Shown here piece after piece: positions 1 through 6,894 of a stretch of 18,292 nucleotides of DNA (position 1 is the first letter of the stretch; every line of letters starts with the position of its first letter). The DNA is taken from contig CALKWL010000212.1 in the NCBI GenBank assembly GCA_938004235.1, positions 1 through 18,292 on the forward strand. Direction: 5' to 3'. The notes beneath the pieces are model-generated. The model saw only the letters and a program-made list of their open reading frames with translations. It had not been told where the DNA came from and did not search any database. Both the position numbers and the translations under genes were made by a program. This stretch comes from an uncultured Gammaproteobacteria bacterium. GTDB lineage: Bacteria; Pseudomonadota; Gammaproteobacteria; Halothiobacillales; Halothiobacillaceae.

Positions 1-13
1 GTTGCGACGGGAC

Positions 14-39
14 TAAACAGGCCATCCATGGCCTGTTTA
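14..39. repeat. Single 12-bp-arm palindrome with CATCCATG centre
   Basis: The arms 14-25 and 28-39 are perfectly complementary around a CC loop, and the centre reads CATCCATG. The same centre occurs in module 4 of the hairpin arrays described below (complement of 3497-3516 and of 7873-7888; CATCCGTG at 14332-14349). It may be a solo module or the edge of an array cut off by the window start. It lies 85 bp past the stop codon of the minus-strand permease, but no T-run follows on either strand, so a classical Rho-independent terminator is not clear. Nothing else was recognised in 40-123. Confidence 0.6.
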
Positions 40-123
40 CCCTGCCTCCAGCACTTCGCTCACGGCGACCCCAAAAGGGGGAGGAAAGCCGCGCCATCGG
101 CCGGGACGGTCAAAAAAACAACC

Positions 124-1341
124 TCACCGCCCCGTCAACGCCATCACCGGATCCAGCCGCGCCGCCCTCCGCGCCGGTAGCCAACCAAACAACAAGCCTG
201 CCCCCAGCGCGGTGGTCGCAGCGGCAAGATACGCCCATAACGGCGTGACCAGCGGAAACCCAGGATAGACCGAAGCCAGCGCCAAGACACCCAGCCGCCC
301 GATGGCGATTCCAGCCAGGGCGCCCAACAGGCCGAGCAGCAGCGCTTCGAGCAAAAACAGGCGCAACACCAGAGCGGGCGGCGCGCCCAGCGCCATCAGC
401 AGGCCGATTTCGCTGCGTCGTTGACTGACCGAGACCAGCATCACGTTCATGATGATGATGCCTGCCACCAGCAGACTGATGGCGGCGATACCCGCGACCG
501 CTAACGTCAGCACGCCAAAGATCGCGTCAAAGGTGCTGAGCACGGCATCCTGGGTGATGACGGTGAAGTCCTCCTCGTCCTGGTGCAGTTCGGTGAGCAG
601 GCGGATGGCGGCTTGCTTCACGCTTTCGACGCGGCTGCGCCCGTCCACTTCGAGCATGATGCGGAACAGCGCCGGGTTGTCGAACAGCGCCTGCGCACTA
701 GCGATGGGGATGATGGCCACCTCGTTGAGATTTTGTCCAAGCGAAGTGCCTTGCTCCTCCAGTACGCCGATCACGCGAAAGCGCCTATCGCCCAAGCGCA
801 CCCATTCGCCCAATGGCGAGCTAGTGCCAAACAATTCACGTGCAATCACCGGGCCGAGTACGGTCACTGCCTGCGCGGTATCCAGTTCGAGCGGCGGCAG
901 AAATTCGCCGCGTGCCACCCGCAGCTTGCGCGTCTGTTGCAGGGTGTTGTCCGAGCCGAGCAGAGTCGCCTCGCGTGAGCGTGCGCCGACGGAAGCATCG
1001 ATGGCGCCGACCGACAGCGGCGACACCGCATTGACATGCGGCAGACGGCGTAGCGCGGCGGTATCGCTCAGCGTCAGGTCGCGCTCGCTCTCGAAGATCA
1101 TCCCCGGCGGCCCGCCGCCTTTCTCGTTCTTGCCGGGCAGCACGATCAACAAATCGCTGCCCAACTGGCTGAACTCGCCCATGATGTACAGGCGCGCGCC
1201 TTCGCCCAGCGCGGTGAGTAGAATCACCGCCGCCACGCCGATGGCCGCCGCGCCGATCACCAGCACACTGCGCATCCGCGCGGCGGTCAGGGCGACCCAG
1301 GCGAAGCTGAGCTGGGCGCGGGTGTTCATGGCCTTGGGCAT
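124..1341 (-). CDS. MacB-like ABC transporter permease (FtsX family)
   Basis: Inner-membrane permease of a tripartite MacAB-type exporter; the substrate is unknown. It has the MacB layout: a first membrane segment at about residues 24-45, a periplasmic core domain at about 46-270, then three segments at about 275-300, 325-350 and 368-390. It ends with the family's typical PARRAARLDP motif at about 389-398. The length of 405 aa matches stand-alone permeases whose ATPase is a separate protein. It is the last gene of the operon after the adaptor (2158-3318) and ATPase (1487-2161), separated from the ATPase by 145 bp containing two GC-rich palindromes. The start is uncertain: ATG at 1341 has a purine-rich stretch too far upstream, and an in-frame ATG at 1329 would start closer to the usual family N-terminus. 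The family call is firm; the transported substrate cannot be inferred. Confidence 0.9.
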   Translation of the reverse strand: MPKAMNTRAQLSFAWVALTAARMRSVLVIGAAAIGVAAVILLTALGEGARLYIMGEFSQLGSDLLIVLPGKNEKGGGPPGMIFESERDLTLSDTAALRRLPHVNAVSPLSVGAIDASVGARSREATLLGSDNTLQQTRKLRVARGEFLPPLELDTAQAVTVLGPVIARELFGTSSPLGEWVRLGDRRFRVIGVLEEQGTSLGQNLNEVAIIPIASAQALFDNPALFRIMLEVDGRSRVESVKQAAIRLLTELHQDEEDFTVITQDAVLSTFDAIFGVLTLAVAGIAAISLLVAGIIIMNVMLVSVSQRRSEIGLLMALGAPPALVLRLFLLEALLLGLLGALAGIAIGRLGVLALASVYPGFPLVTPLWAYLAAATTALGAGLLFGWLPARRAARLDPVMALTGR

Positions 1342-1357
1342 AGCACGGCTTTCAGCT

Positions 1358-1473
1358 CCCTCCCCCTTGACGGGGGAGGGTTGGGGAGAGGGTGGGGGCT
1401 GTGTGTCAAGGACGTGCTGTGCAGTGAGGCTCGCCCCCTCTCCCCGACCCTCTCCCGCGAGGGGAGAGGGGGC
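1358..1473. repeat. Inverted pair of GC-rich intergenic palindromes
   Basis: There are two related palindromic units in opposite orientation. The first has arms 1358-1366 and 1372-1380 (CCCTCCCCC / GGGGGAGGG). The second has arms 1448-1456 and 1462-1470, with an alternative perfect 13-bp pairing of 1433-1445 with 1461-1473. The reverse complement of the second aligns with the first and its right flank (GGGGAGAGGG). Units of this CCCTCTCCC/GGGAGAGGG type are common dispersed intergenic repeats in GC-rich Proteobacteria and often create false reading frames. They sit between the ATPase and permease of one operon, where they could attenuate or stabilise the transcript. Confidence 0.75.
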
Positions 1474-1486
1474 AAATCAGGCGGCA

Positions 1487-2161
1487 TCATGCCGCCGAAT
1501 CCTGCACGATGCGCCCATCGCGCAGCACGATGCCGCGTCGTGCACGTGCGCCCATGCCGGGGTCGTGGGTGACCACGATCAGGGTGATGCCGGAGGCGTT
1601 GAGCGATTCCAGCAGCTCGATCACTTCCGCGCCGGAGCGGCTATCGAGGTTGCCGGTCGGCTCATCCGCCAGCAGCAGGGCGGGGCGCATCACGATGGCG
1701 CGGGCGATGGCTACGCGCTGACGCTGCCCGCCGGAAAGCTGATTGGGGCGGTGATGGGCGCGCTCGCTCAGACCGACGGCCTCCAGCGCCTGTTGCACGC
1801 GCGTCGTGCGCTCGCTCGGCGCAAGCCCGGCCAGCAGCATCGGCAGGGCGACATTGTCAAAGGCGCTCAAACGCGGCAGCAGATGAAACGACTGGAACAC
1901 AAAGCCGATGCGCTCGCGGCGCAGACGTGCGCGCTCCAGCTCGTCCAGCCCCTGCGTATCGCGCTGTTCCAGACGGTAAACGCCTTGGCTGGGGCGGTCG
2001 AGCAGTCCGAGCATATTGAGCAGGGTGGACTTGCCGGAGCCGGACGGCCCCATCAGCGAGATGTATTCGCCCGCCGCGATGCTCAGGTTGATGTCATCCA
2101 GTGCGCGTACCTCGCTATCGCCCAGGATGTAGCTGCGGCTGAGCTGACTCAGCTCGATCAT
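1487..2161 (-). CDS. ABC transporter ATP-binding protein (MacB/LolD type)
   Basis: Cytoplasmic ATPase that powers the adjacent permease. All nucleotide-binding motifs are intact in 224 aa: Walker A GPSGSGKST at 38-46, Q-loop Gln at 90, signature LSGGQ at 142-146, Walker B LLLADEP at 162-168, D-loop NLDS, and the switch His at 199 in VVTHD. Length and motif spacing fit the MacB/LolD/FtsE subfamily that partners FtsX-type permeases. Its ATG overlaps the adaptor's stop codon by four bases (ATGA), which indicates translational coupling. The stop codon lies inside a short perfect palindrome at 1481-1495. It could also be called LolD-like, but the preceding adaptor gene favours a MacAB-type export system. 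Confidence 0.95.
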   Translation of the reverse strand: MIELSQLSRSYILGDSEVRALDDINLSIAAGEYISLMGPSGSGKSTLLNMLGLLDRPSQGVYRLEQRDTQGLDELERARLRRERIGFVFQSFHLLPRLSAFDNVALPMLLAGLAPSERTTRVQQALEAVGLSERAHHRPNQLSGGQRQRVAIARAIVMRPALLLADEPTGNLDSRSGAEVIELLESLNASGITLIVVTHDPGMGARARRGIVLRDGRIVQDSAA

Positions 2162-3318
2162 GGCGCGGCCTTGGCCGGGACGCCCTCGGCGACTTGCGCC
2201 AGTGCGCCGTCCTTGACCCCCGCCTCGTCGAAATTGAGCACGACTTTTTCACCGGGCTGGAGGCCATCCAGCACTTCGACCCAGCGCCAGTTGGCCAGCC
2301 CCTTTTTCAGCGTGCGCCGTTCGATCACACCTTCGGCGGGCTTGAACACCAGCACGCCGCCATCTTCCATAATCGCCTCGGCAGGAATGCGCACCACCGC
2401 AGCGCGAGCATCGAGCACGATCTCGGCATCGGCGCTGTAACCGGGCAGCAGCTGCGTCTTGCGCGCATCCTCGTTCAGGTCGATTTCCACTGTGACGTAA
2501 CGCGCCTGCTTCTCCTTGTCCTCGACATAGGCGCCGATGCGCCGCACCTTGCCGTCGAACAGCGCCTCGCGGAAGGCATCCAGCGAAACCCGCGCGGGCA
2601 TGCCGATGCGCACGGCGGCAGCGTCCACCTCGTCAATCGGCGCGTCGATGTAGATGCAGCCGTACTCCACCAGATCAATCGCGGGCGGGGTGGGAATGCC
2701 GGGTGGCGAGGGCGTGGCGATTTCACCGACCTCGCCGTTCAACTCGACCACCACGCCATCGAACGGCGCGCGCACGATGGTGCGTTCCAGTTGCGCATCC
2801 AGTGTGGCGAATTTGGCGCGCACCACCTCGATCTGCGCCCGGCTGGCCTCGCATTGCGCGCGGCTGCTGGCGGCTTGCGACTGCGATTTTTCGACGATCT
2901 CGGCAGACACCAGCCCGCTCGGTTTGAGCCGGGTCTGACGCGCCGCCTCGCGCTCGGCCTGCGCCGCCTGGGTACAACTCGCATTCGACTGCGCCTCGGC
3001 GGCCTTCAGCTCCTGCTCGGTCAGGGCGCGTTCGGCCTGAATATCGTGATTCCACAGCTCGACCAGCAGCTCGCCCGCCTTGACCTGCGCCCCCTCACGG
3101 TAGGGCAGACGAGTGATTTGCCCGCTGATCGACGGCGAAAGCTTGGCGCGACGGCAGGCGGTGACCGTGCCCGCGCGGGTGTTGCTGGCGGTGGCCTCCA
3201 CCGTGCCAAGCTCGACCGTGTGCACGCGTACGTTCACCGGCTGCGGGCGTTGTGTCCACCACCAGGTTGCGGCGGCCAGCGCCAGAAAAATCGCAAGCCA
3301 TAACAGGCGTTTGAACAT
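2158..3318 (-). CDS. Periplasmic adaptor subunit, MacA/HlyD family
   Basis: Membrane fusion protein expected to link the inner-membrane ABC complex to an outer-membrane channel of the TolC type; no such channel gene is in the window. The 386 aa begin with a hydrophobic anchor at about 4-22. A first lipoyl half follows (about 58-90, with SGQITRLPYREGAQVKAGELL), then an alanine/glutamine-rich helical hairpin (about 95-178), a second lipoyl half (TIVRAPFDGVV at about 180-191), a beta-barrel, and a membrane-proximal domain at the C-terminus. The start is supported by GAGGA about eight bases upstream. It is the first gene of the operon and overlaps the ATPase by four bases. Its upstream region holds the hairpin array at 3438-3614. 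Family assignment is secure; substrate is unknown. Confidence 0.93.
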   Translation of the reverse strand: MFKRLLWLAIFLALAAATWWWTQRPQPVNVRVHTVELGTVEATASNTRAGTVTACRRAKLSPSISGQITRLPYREGAQVKAGELLVELWNHDIQAERALTEQELKAAEAQSNASCTQAAQAEREAARQTRLKPSGLVSAEIVEKSQSQAASSRAQCEASRAQIEVVRAKFATLDAQLERTIVRAPFDGVVVELNGEVGEIATPSPPGIPTPPAIDLVEYGCIYIDAPIDEVDAAAVRIGMPARVSLDAFREALFDGKVRRIGAYVEDKEKQARYVTVEIDLNEDARKTQLLPGYSADAEIVLDARAAVVRIPAEAIMEDGGVLVFKPAEGVIERRTLKKGLANWRWVEVLDGLQPGEKVVLNFDEAGVKDGALAQVAEGVPAKAAP

Positions 3319-3437
3319 ACTGTGTCCTCGGAACGCTTAGCGTGCAAATCGTGCGTGAATGCGGTGCAATCAGAGCCGATATTCTATAGTCCAACAATGA
3401 CGATTCATCATCCGTCGCTTGCAGGCCTTTTTCCACA

Positions 3438-3614
3438 TCCTGCCCAACGGCTTGCTGAAATAAGTATTTCAGCAAGCCGTTGGGCAGGACAGTTGGGCAG
3501 GACATGGATGTCCTGCACGCAAATCAATCACGCAAGTGATTGATTTGTCGCTACCGAGTCCGGGCGTGTACCGGATTCGGTAGGGCTGAAAAACTCATGG
3601 ATGAGTTTTTCAGC
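3438..3614 (-). repeat. Five-hairpin modular array A
   Basis: Five different palindromes lie in tandem. Their arms are 3438-3462/3465-3489 (25 bp, perfect, 2-base loop), 3497-3505/3508-3516 (GCAGGACAT/ATGTCCTGC), 3520-3531/3536-3547 (12 bp around GCAA), 3551-3563/3571-3583 (one mismatch) and 3585-3598/3601-3614 (GCTGAAAAACTCAT, perfect). Read on the minus strand, the order and loops match array C at 14232-14385 module for module, although most stem bases differ. The array lies 120 bp upstream of the adaptor start codon, on that gene's strand, and next to a MITE-like element. The basis for calling it one element is the shared order and loops across three sites in this window. Its function is unknown. 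Confidence 0.85.
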
Positions 3615-3625
3615 ATCCTGCTTAA

Positions 3626-3766
3626 GAGCCTGTTCAAAATCTCGATCAACGGATGCAGTGCAAGCGAAAAACCGACGAAAAAGCGCAGCATAGACGCACT
3701 ATGTGAGCATTTTGAGGCGGTTTTTTGCGCCGCAATGCGCCGTTCAGTGAGACTTTGAACAGGTTC
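3626..3766. mobile_element. 141-bp MITE-like element with TAA target duplication
   Basis: The terminal inverted repeats are GAGCCTGTTCAAAATCTC at the left (3626-3643) and, at the right end read on the complement, GAACCTGTTCAAAGTCTC (16 of 18 identical). The flanks are TAA on both sides (3623-3625 and 3767-3769), consistent with the 3-bp TNA duplication known for one IS5-family subgroup. The interior is largely self-complementary (for example AAAAACCG near 3666 with CGGTTTTTT near 3718, and CATAG/CTATG at the centre), so the whole unit can form one long imperfect hairpin. It has no transposase and would need one in trans. It lies immediately beside hairpin array A and ends 35 bp before the start codon of the serine hydrolase gene. 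Confidence 0.75.
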
Positions 3767-3800
3767 TAAGGCGCATTGGCGCAAACCAAGAGGTATCCGT

Positions 3801-5663
3801 ATGACACGCCTGTTTTCACGTCTGCCCCAAGCCGGCCTGCTTGCGCTCACGTTCTTTCTTGCTGGATTCAGCGGGGATGACAACGTCGTGATCTGCATTC
3901 ACGGCCAGTTTAACTCCGTCGATTCCCGCGTGAGCTTTGTCGAGCCGCTGCCGAAAGTCTCCAGCGTAATGGTGCAACTGGTGGACACATCGAACCAGAA
4001 GTTGGTCAGCGTAGCGAATTCGTCCCTGCCCTGCGACCTGTCGCGCAACAGCTGTACGGGGGTTATCGCGACGGCCATGACCCCGGCGGGTCGTTACATG
4101 CTCAACACGTTCAGACCCGACATGAGCCCGCTCGGCTCGGTCGAGGTGAATATCCGCGCCGGCAGTCCTGCTTCCTGTGCCACGCTGCTTAATGCCGTGG
4201 TCGGTCACTCCAATCCGGCGCAATATGACGCGACCAGCGTGAGCGCCGCAGTGAGCAAGCTTGACGGCATCGTGCAGGACGCGCTGGTGCGCACGGGCGT
4301 TCCCGGCATGGCCGTGGGGGTGGTTTACCAGGACAAGGTCATATATGCCAAAGGCTTTGGCGTGCGTGAGGTCGGTCAACCCGGCCAGATCGACGCTGAT
4401 ACCGTGTTCATGCTGGCCTCGATTTCCAAGCCGATCGCCTCCACAGTCGTCGCCAAACTGGTCGGAGATGGCGTGGTGCACTGGGATGACCCGGCCAGGA
4501 AACATAACCCGGGCTTTCGACTTTCCGATCCGCATGTCACCGAAATGGCGACCCTTGGTGACCTGCTGAGCCACCGCAGCGGCCTGCATACCGGTGCGGG
4601 CGACTTGCTGGAGGACCTGGGCTTTAGCCAGGACTACATCCTTTCCCGACTGTACATGCAACCGCTGGACAGCTTCCGTACCAGTTACAACTACAGCAAT
4701 TTCGGCTACACGCTGGGCGGGGTGTCTGCGGCCATGGCCGCCAGCACGCCGTGGGAGCAACTGGCCGATGAGGTGCTGTTCCAGCCCGCGGGCATGATGC
4801 GCAGCAGCTATCGCCATGCTGATTACCTTGCGCACCCGGATCGGGCGCGCATTCATGTGCGGCTCGACAATGGCAGCTGGGTCGCCAAGTACGATCGCCA
4901 GCCCGATGCCGAAGCGCCGGCGGGGGGCGCCAGCGCCTCGTTGAATGACATGCTGCGCTTCGCCCGCCTGCAACTGGGTGAAGGCGTGCTGGACGGGCAA
5001 CGGGTGATTGATGCCAGCGCGCTGGCCGCCACCCATATCGCGGCGCAGCCGGATCCCGAACACAGCTACGGCTATGGCTGGAATGTCAGCCACGACGCCA
5101 GCGGCCGCGTGCGCATCGGGCATTCCGGCGCGTTCAATCTCGGCACAGCCACCAATATCCAGCTGTTGCCCAGCGACGAGTTAGGCATCGTGACCCTGAC
5201 CAATGGTCAGCCGATTGGCGTGGCCGAGGCGATTGGGCAAACCTTTCTGGATGTTCTCCAACATGGCAGTCAAACCACAGACTGGATCAGTCTATTCGGC
5301 GCTTACTTTGAGCAGATGCGAGCCGAGGACGCCCCCAAGGTGGATTACAGCCGGCGCCCCGCCAATCCGCGCCCGCCGCACGGCGACGCGGCCTATGTCG
5401 GCCAGTGCAGCAATCCCTATTACGGGACACTGGATATTCGTGCGGGCAGCAACGGCTTGAGCATGACGCTTGGCCCCGTCGAGCAGCCCACCACGTTCGC
5501 CCTGTCGCCGTTTGACGGCGATACCTTCAGCTTCGAGACGATCGGAGAAAATGCCAACGGACTGGCGGGCGCCATTTTCTCGCTGGATGAGCAGGGCAAG
5601 GCGCGCCAGGTGGTGCTTGATTATTACGATGTACGCGGGTTGGGAACGTTTGTGTGCAAGTGA
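3801..5663 (+). CDS. Exported serine hydrolase, class C beta-lactamase fold
   Basis: Serine beta-lactamase-like hydrolase/esterase of 620 aa. The three active-site boxes are present: SISK at 207-210 (nucleophile Ser207, Lys210), YSN at 298-300, and HSG at 441-443 in the place of KTG. LLSHRSGL at about 255-262 is also typical of the family. The N-terminus is hydrophobic (about residues 10-24) and probably a signal peptide, so it should act in the periplasm or outside the cell. Residues about 25-130 form a Cys-containing N-terminal region I do not recognise, and about 525-620 is an extra C-terminal domain. At 620 aa it is much longer than true AmpC enzymes (about 380 aa), so antibiotic hydrolysis should not be assumed; peptidase, esterase or D-amino-acid hydrolase activity is equally possible. 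AGAGG about eight bases upstream supports the start. Its promoter must lie in or near the upstream MITE-like element. Confidence 0.88.
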   Translation: MTRLFSRLPQAGLLALTFFLAGFSGDDNVVICIHGQFNSVDSRVSFVEPLPKVSSVMVQLVDTSNQKLVSVANSSLPCDLSRNSCTGVIATAMTPAGRYMLNTFRPDMSPLGSVEVNIRAGSPASCATLLNAVVGHSNPAQYDATSVSAAVSKLDGIVQDALVRTGVPGMAVGVVYQDKVIYAKGFGVREVGQPGQIDADTVFMLASISKPIASTVVAKLVGDGVVHWDDPARKHNPGFRLSDPHVTEMATLGDLLSHRSGLHTGAGDLLEDLGFSQDYILSRLYMQPLDSFRTSYNYSNFGYTLGGVSAAMAASTPWEQLADEVLFQPAGMMRSSYRHADYLAHPDRARIHVRLDNGSWVAKYDRQPDAEAPAGGASASLNDMLRFARLQLGEGVLDGQRVIDASALAATHIAAQPDPEHSYGYGWNVSHDASGRVRIGHSGAFNLGTATNIQLLPSDELGIVTLTNGQPIGVAEAIGQTFLDVLQHGSQTTDWISLFGAYFEQMRAEDAPKVDYSRRPANPRPPHGDAAYVGQCSNPYYGTLDIRAGSNGLSMTLGPVEQPTTFALSPFDGDTFSFETIGENANGLAGAIFSLDEQGKARQVVLDYYDVRGLGTFVCK

Positions 5664-5748
5664 AGGCGGGTTCCGACAATGTGTCGCGGATCGTCCTCGG
5701 TCGTGCCGGGGATCAGGTTAAGGTCATGCAAGAAAAGCGGAAATGCGC

Positions 5749-6777
5749 CTATGTCGAAAAAATGCGCGCCAGCCCTTCAGCCAGGGCCGGATAGTGCAGG
5801 CGCACCCCCAGCACTTCTTTCATGCGGCGGTTGTCCAGGCGACGCGATTCATTCAGATATTCCAGCATACCCGGCGAGAACGTTTGCCGCGCCTCGTCCA
5901 GGCTGACGCTAGGCGGGCGCGGCAGGCCTGCGGCATCGGCCACGCAGCAGAGGTAATCGGTCATGCTTGAGGGGACGTCGTCGCTGGCGTTATAGATCCC
6001 GGGCGGCGCGTCGTCTTGCGCGGCGCGAAAGGCGATCCGGGCAAGATCATCCTGGTGAATGCGATTGCTCCACGGCGCCTCCTGCGCGCAAACCACGGGC
6101 TCGCCGCGTCGGAGGCGCTCCAGCGGCAAGCGACCTGCGCCGTAAATGCCAGGGACGCGCAAAATCACCAGCGGGATGCCATGGCGTGAGGCATAGGCGC
6201 CAAGCTGGGTTTCAGCATCCGCACGGCGGCGCGAGCGAGCATTGCCGGGGTGCACCGGGCGGGTTTCATCGACCCATGCCCCACCGCAATCGCCATACAC
6301 GCCGGAGGTGGAGATATACACCATGCGCCTTGGCGGAGCCGAATCCAGAGCGGCCAACAGATGAGCCGTGCGCGTATCGTCAGTCCCATGGGGCGACGGC
6401 GGCGCGCAGTGCAACAACACCGCGCCCTGGCTAGCAGCCTGTCGGACTTTAGGAAAATCGGCTGCAAATCCGTCTGGACGGTGCATATTCCACCGCTTTT
6501 TTGGGTAATAGAGCCCACTATTGCCCTGCAAAAGCGGCGAAATCTGCCCTCGCCAAGCCGGGTTTTCGCTGCGATTCCTAAAGTCCGACAGACTGTCAAG
6601 CAGGCGCGTCAGCGTCGCGGGCTCATCCAAATCCCCAGGAATGCGCTTGACGCCTTCACTTGGACGGGGTGTGCGCATCAAGGCGTTGCACGCCCAACCC
6701 GCCGCCAGAGCAAGCTTTGCCGTACGTGCACCGATGTCGCCAAATCCAACGACCAACAAGGTCGGCGACGCGCTCAT
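5749..6777 (-). CDS. YeeZ-like NAD(P)-binding epimerase-family protein carrying a MITE-derived insert
   Basis: Rossmann-fold protein of the extended SDR/YeeZ type. With the ATG at 6777 it has 342 aa, and GFGDIG at 11-16 forms the nucleotide-binding glycine motif. YISTSGVYGDCGGAWVDE and LRVPGIYGAGRLPLERL are characteristic of YeeZ-like proteins. The catalytic YxxxK lysine of classical SDRs is not apparent, as is usual in this group. Residues about 62-115 are encoded by the palindromic element 6436-6594. The reading frame is open through it, and typical family sequence resumes at QGAVLLHCAPP. The insertion falls just before the strand that normally follows the LTRL helix, so it probably forms a surface loop or disrupts folding. 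A GTG 72 bases upstream (6849) would add 24 residues but is less family-like. The gene lies 117 bp downstream of the ProQ-domain gene. The physiological substrate is unknown. Confidence 0.85.
   Translation of the reverse strand: MSASPTLLVVGFGDIGARTAKLALAAGWACNALMRTPRPSEGVKRIPGDLDEPATLTRLLDSLSDFRNRSENPAWRGQISPLLQGNSGLYYPKKRWNMHRPDGFAADFPKVRQAASQGAVLLHCAPPSPHGTDDTRTAHLLAALDSAPPRRMVYISTSGVYGDCGGAWVDETRPVHPGNARSRRRADAETQLGAYASRHGIPLVILRVPGIYGAGRLPLERLRRGEPVVCAQEAPWSNRIHQDDLARIAFRAAQDDAPPGIYNASDDVPSSMTDYLCCVADAAGLPRPPSVSLDEARQTFSPGMLEYLNESRRLDNRRMKEVLGVRLHYPALAEGLARIFST
6436..6594. mobile_element. About 159-bp MITE-like palindromic element inserted in frame in a coding sequence
   Basis: The termini are inverted repeats: AGCCTGTCGGACTTTAGGAA at the left and AGTCTGTCGGACTTTAGGAA at the right (complement), 19 of 20 identical. 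The interior continues as an imperfect hairpin, with CCGCTTTT near 6493 pairing with AAAAGCGG near 6530, and GGGTAATAG pairing with CTATTGCCC. The termini differ from those of the element at 3626-3766. It has no transposase. A target duplication is not clear: an imperfect 11-bp direct repeat (9 of 11) flanks a slightly shorter core at 6427-6437 and 6593-6603. A true 11-bp duplication plus that 155-bp core would shift the frame, which conflicts with the coherent protein sequence on both sides. Confidence 0.75.
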
Positions 6778-6894
6778 GACTGTGTACGGTGTGTGCTTAT
6801 TGATACGGCGCTCCGAAACCAACCGACGGCGATTTTGCTTCCAACGCACGCCGGATTCAAAATCATCCCAGGCGTATCAATAAATTGTGCCGAA

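Noticed and set aside
449..2440. A 663-codon open frame on the plus strand over the ABC transporter genes
   Set aside because: It runs antisense to two genes with complete family motifs, has no recognisable domain, and passes through the GC-rich repeat; it is a by-product of high GC codon use.
3438..3614. CRISPR array
   Set aside because: The repeated palindromes differ in sequence from one another, with no constant repeat and no spacer pattern, and no cas genes are nearby.
3816..5123. A 435-codon minus-strand frame antisense to the serine hydrolase
   Set aside because: It is a shadow of the hydrolase reading frame; it is His-rich and low in family features, and the plus strand has all active-site boxes and a ribosome binding site.
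6427..6603. An 11-bp target-site duplication around the in-gene element (CTGGCTAGCAG / CTGTCAAGCAG)
   Set aside because: Only 9 of 11 bases match, and the implied 166-bp insertion would break the frame that is clearly continuous on both sides. The resemblance may be chance or the duplication may be shorter.
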